Below, piece by piece: positions 6,875 through 7,832 of a DNA stretch of 7,832 bases. Each line of letters starts with the position of its first letter. Position 1 is the first letter of the stretch. Origin of the DNA: DATDOO01 sp035293245 (lineage in GTDB: Bacteria > Pseudomonadota > Gammaproteobacteria > Methylococcales > Methylococcaceae); assembly GCA_035293245.1 (NCBI GenBank), contig DATDOO010000030.1, forward strand, positions 1 to 7,832. Reading direction: 5' to 3'. A model generated the notes under the pieces. That model saw only the letters and a program-made list of their open reading frames with translations. It did not search any database and had not been told where the DNA came from. The translations under genes and the position numbers were made by a program.

Positions 6875-6945
6875 GGGGCAAAACCGCTTGTTTCCCGAAA
6901 AGTAGGTGAAGGCGATGCTAACGATTCCTCGCCGCCACCGCCAGC
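6875..6945. other. Spacer between transporter and nucleotidyltransferase, with a weak hairpin
   Basis: A 71-nt gap. On the minus strand CGGGAAAC (6890-6897) can pair with GTTT-TGC-CCCG (6874-6884) around a 5-nt loop, with a three-base bulge. The stem reaches the first base of the proposed GTG start. No T-tract follows, so it is not a good rho-independent terminator. No confident promoter is visible. The transporter and nucleotidyltransferase may or may not share a transcript. Confidence 0.3.
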
Positions 6946-7827
6946 TTACTCCGCCATCCTGACGCTGCGGCGCCCGGCAACCCCATGCAGCAACAGCGCG
7001 CTGAGGATCAGCGCCGTCCCCAGCATCACCCGCGGCGTCACCGCTTCGTGGTTCACCGCATGGCCCAGCAGCAGGGACAGCACCGGGGTGACCAGGGTGA
7101 TCATGGCGACGCGGGTGGCGGGCAGGCACTTGAGCACGTAGTAATAGGCGGCGAAGCCCGCGGTGGTGGCGATGGCGCCCAGGTAGACGATGGAAGCCAG
7201 GCTGGCCAGGGGCAGGGACTCGGGCCAGCGGCCGTCGAACAGCGCCCAGGTGAGCAGGTACGCCGGCAGGGCCAGGGCCAAGCCGCCGCCCACCTGGTGC
7301 CAGGCCGGCAGGCGGGCGTCGATGCGCTTCACCCACACCGAGGCCGCCGACTGCAGGAACGACGACATCAGCACCCCCGCAATGCCCAAAGCCGCTTCGT
7401 GGCTGAACTCCAGCGCGGTGCCGAACATCACCGCCAGCCCGCCGACGCCCAGGCCGTATGAGAAAAGCTTGCCGGGCGTCAGGCTGCGCTCACCCAGCCA
7501 GGCTGCCGCCATCAGGGCGGTCAGGAGCGGCGTGAGGCCGAACACCACGGAAATCCAACCGGACGGGATGAACTGCGCCGCCCAGTACACTGCCAGCATA
7601 GAGCCGTATATCTGCACGGCGATGGCCAGATAGGTCAGCCGCGCCTTGCGGTGGGAAGGCAGGCGCCGACCCCGCACAAGCAACACCGGCCAGACGCACG
7701 CCGCGCCGATGGCCATGCGGCCGGTAACGCCGAAAAGGAAGCCCGGTCCCTCTCCGCTCCACTTGATGGCCAGGGGTGTGGTCGCCCACAACAAAATGAC
7801 GCCGATGTACGCCAAAGGCACGCGCAT
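6946..7827 (-). CDS. EamA-family (DMT superfamily) transporter
   Basis: A 293-residue inner-membrane protein with about ten hydrophobic segments arranged as two EamA repeats, the normal length for the family. Helices can be seen at roughly 4-22, 30-51, 64-87, 90-111, 120-137, 146-166, 178-197, 206-224, 238-256 and 266-284. Repeat signatures are FGLTPLLTALMAAAWLGER (96-114) and, in the second half, LVTPVLSLLLGHAV (245-258) followed by a family-like terminal helix (MLGTALILSALLL). Members export or exchange amino acids, purines or other small metabolites; the substrate here cannot be inferred. The ATG at 7825-7827 gives a typical N-terminus that enters the first helix at once. Only 5 nt of upstream sequence is in the window, so its ribosome binding site and promoter are not visible. 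It is likely a housekeeping flank rather than part of the defence block. Confidence 0.92.
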   Translation of the reverse strand: MRVPLAYIGVILLWATTPLAIKWSGEGPGFLFGVTGRMAIGAACVWPVLLVRGRRLPSHRKARLTYLAIAVQIYGSMLAVYWAAQFIPSGWISVVFGLTPLLTALMAAAWLGERSLTPGKLFSYGLGVGGLAVMFGTALEFSHEAALGIAGVLMSSFLQSAASVWVKRIDARLPAWHQVGGGLALALPAYLLTWALFDGRWPESLPLASLASIVYLGAIATTAGFAAYYYVLKCLPATRVAMITLVTPVLSLLLGHAVNHEAVTPRVMLGTALILSALLLHGVAGRRSVRMAE

Positions 7828-7832
7828 AGCTT

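Noticed and set aside
5801..7141. 446-residue plus-strand open frame across several genes
   Set aside because: It runs antisense to parts of the STAND, 62-residue, nucleotidyltransferase and transporter genes, all with better coding evidence.
6875..7336. In-frame N-terminal extension of the nucleotidyltransferase (about 154 extra residues)
   Set aside because: It lies within the transporter gene on the same strand in another frame, is low-complexity R/G/A-rich with no domain, and the well-formed EamA protein clearly owns this DNA.

Overview
The window looks like chromosomal DNA from a GC-rich bacterium, probably a proteobacterium. I infer this from the codon bias, the compact gene spacing and the protein families; no marker gene fixes the taxon. 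Nearly all of it is coding, and no stretch over about 100 bases lacks a gene. I saw no RNA gene, IS element, recombinase, CRISPR array or attachment site.

Layout. Positions 1-1671 (+) hold the 3' part of a NodU/CmcH-type O-carbamoyltransferase cut by the left edge. Everything else reads leftward on the minus strand. In transcription order these are an EamA/DMT 10-TM transporter (7827-6946), a small MNT-type nucleotidyltransferase (6874-6389), a 62-residue partner starting 2 nt later (6386-6198), a 1262-residue nuclease-STAND ATPase (6150-2362), and a type II toxin-antitoxin pair of small antitoxin (2334-2062) and PIN-domain toxin (2065-1664) overlapping by 4 nt. The toxin gene converges on the carbamoyltransferase and their 3' ends overlap by 8 nt.

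Interpretation. The middle of the window (about 1664-6874) reads as a compact defence/toxin-antitoxin block between two ordinary housekeeping-type genes. Its centrepiece is the large ATPase. It has an N-terminal PD-(D/E)xK/Mrr-like nuclease domain with a D...QxK motif, a central STAND P-loop NTPase with winged helix, and about 690 residues of helical C-terminus. This is the effector-switch-sensor layout of antiviral STAND (Avs-like) proteins. It is flanked by the nucleotidyltransferase pair upstream and the PIN pair 27 nt downstream, so the ATPase lies between two candidate TA modules on the same strand. A shared transcript and joint function are inference; the sequence shows only orientation, spacing and domain content.
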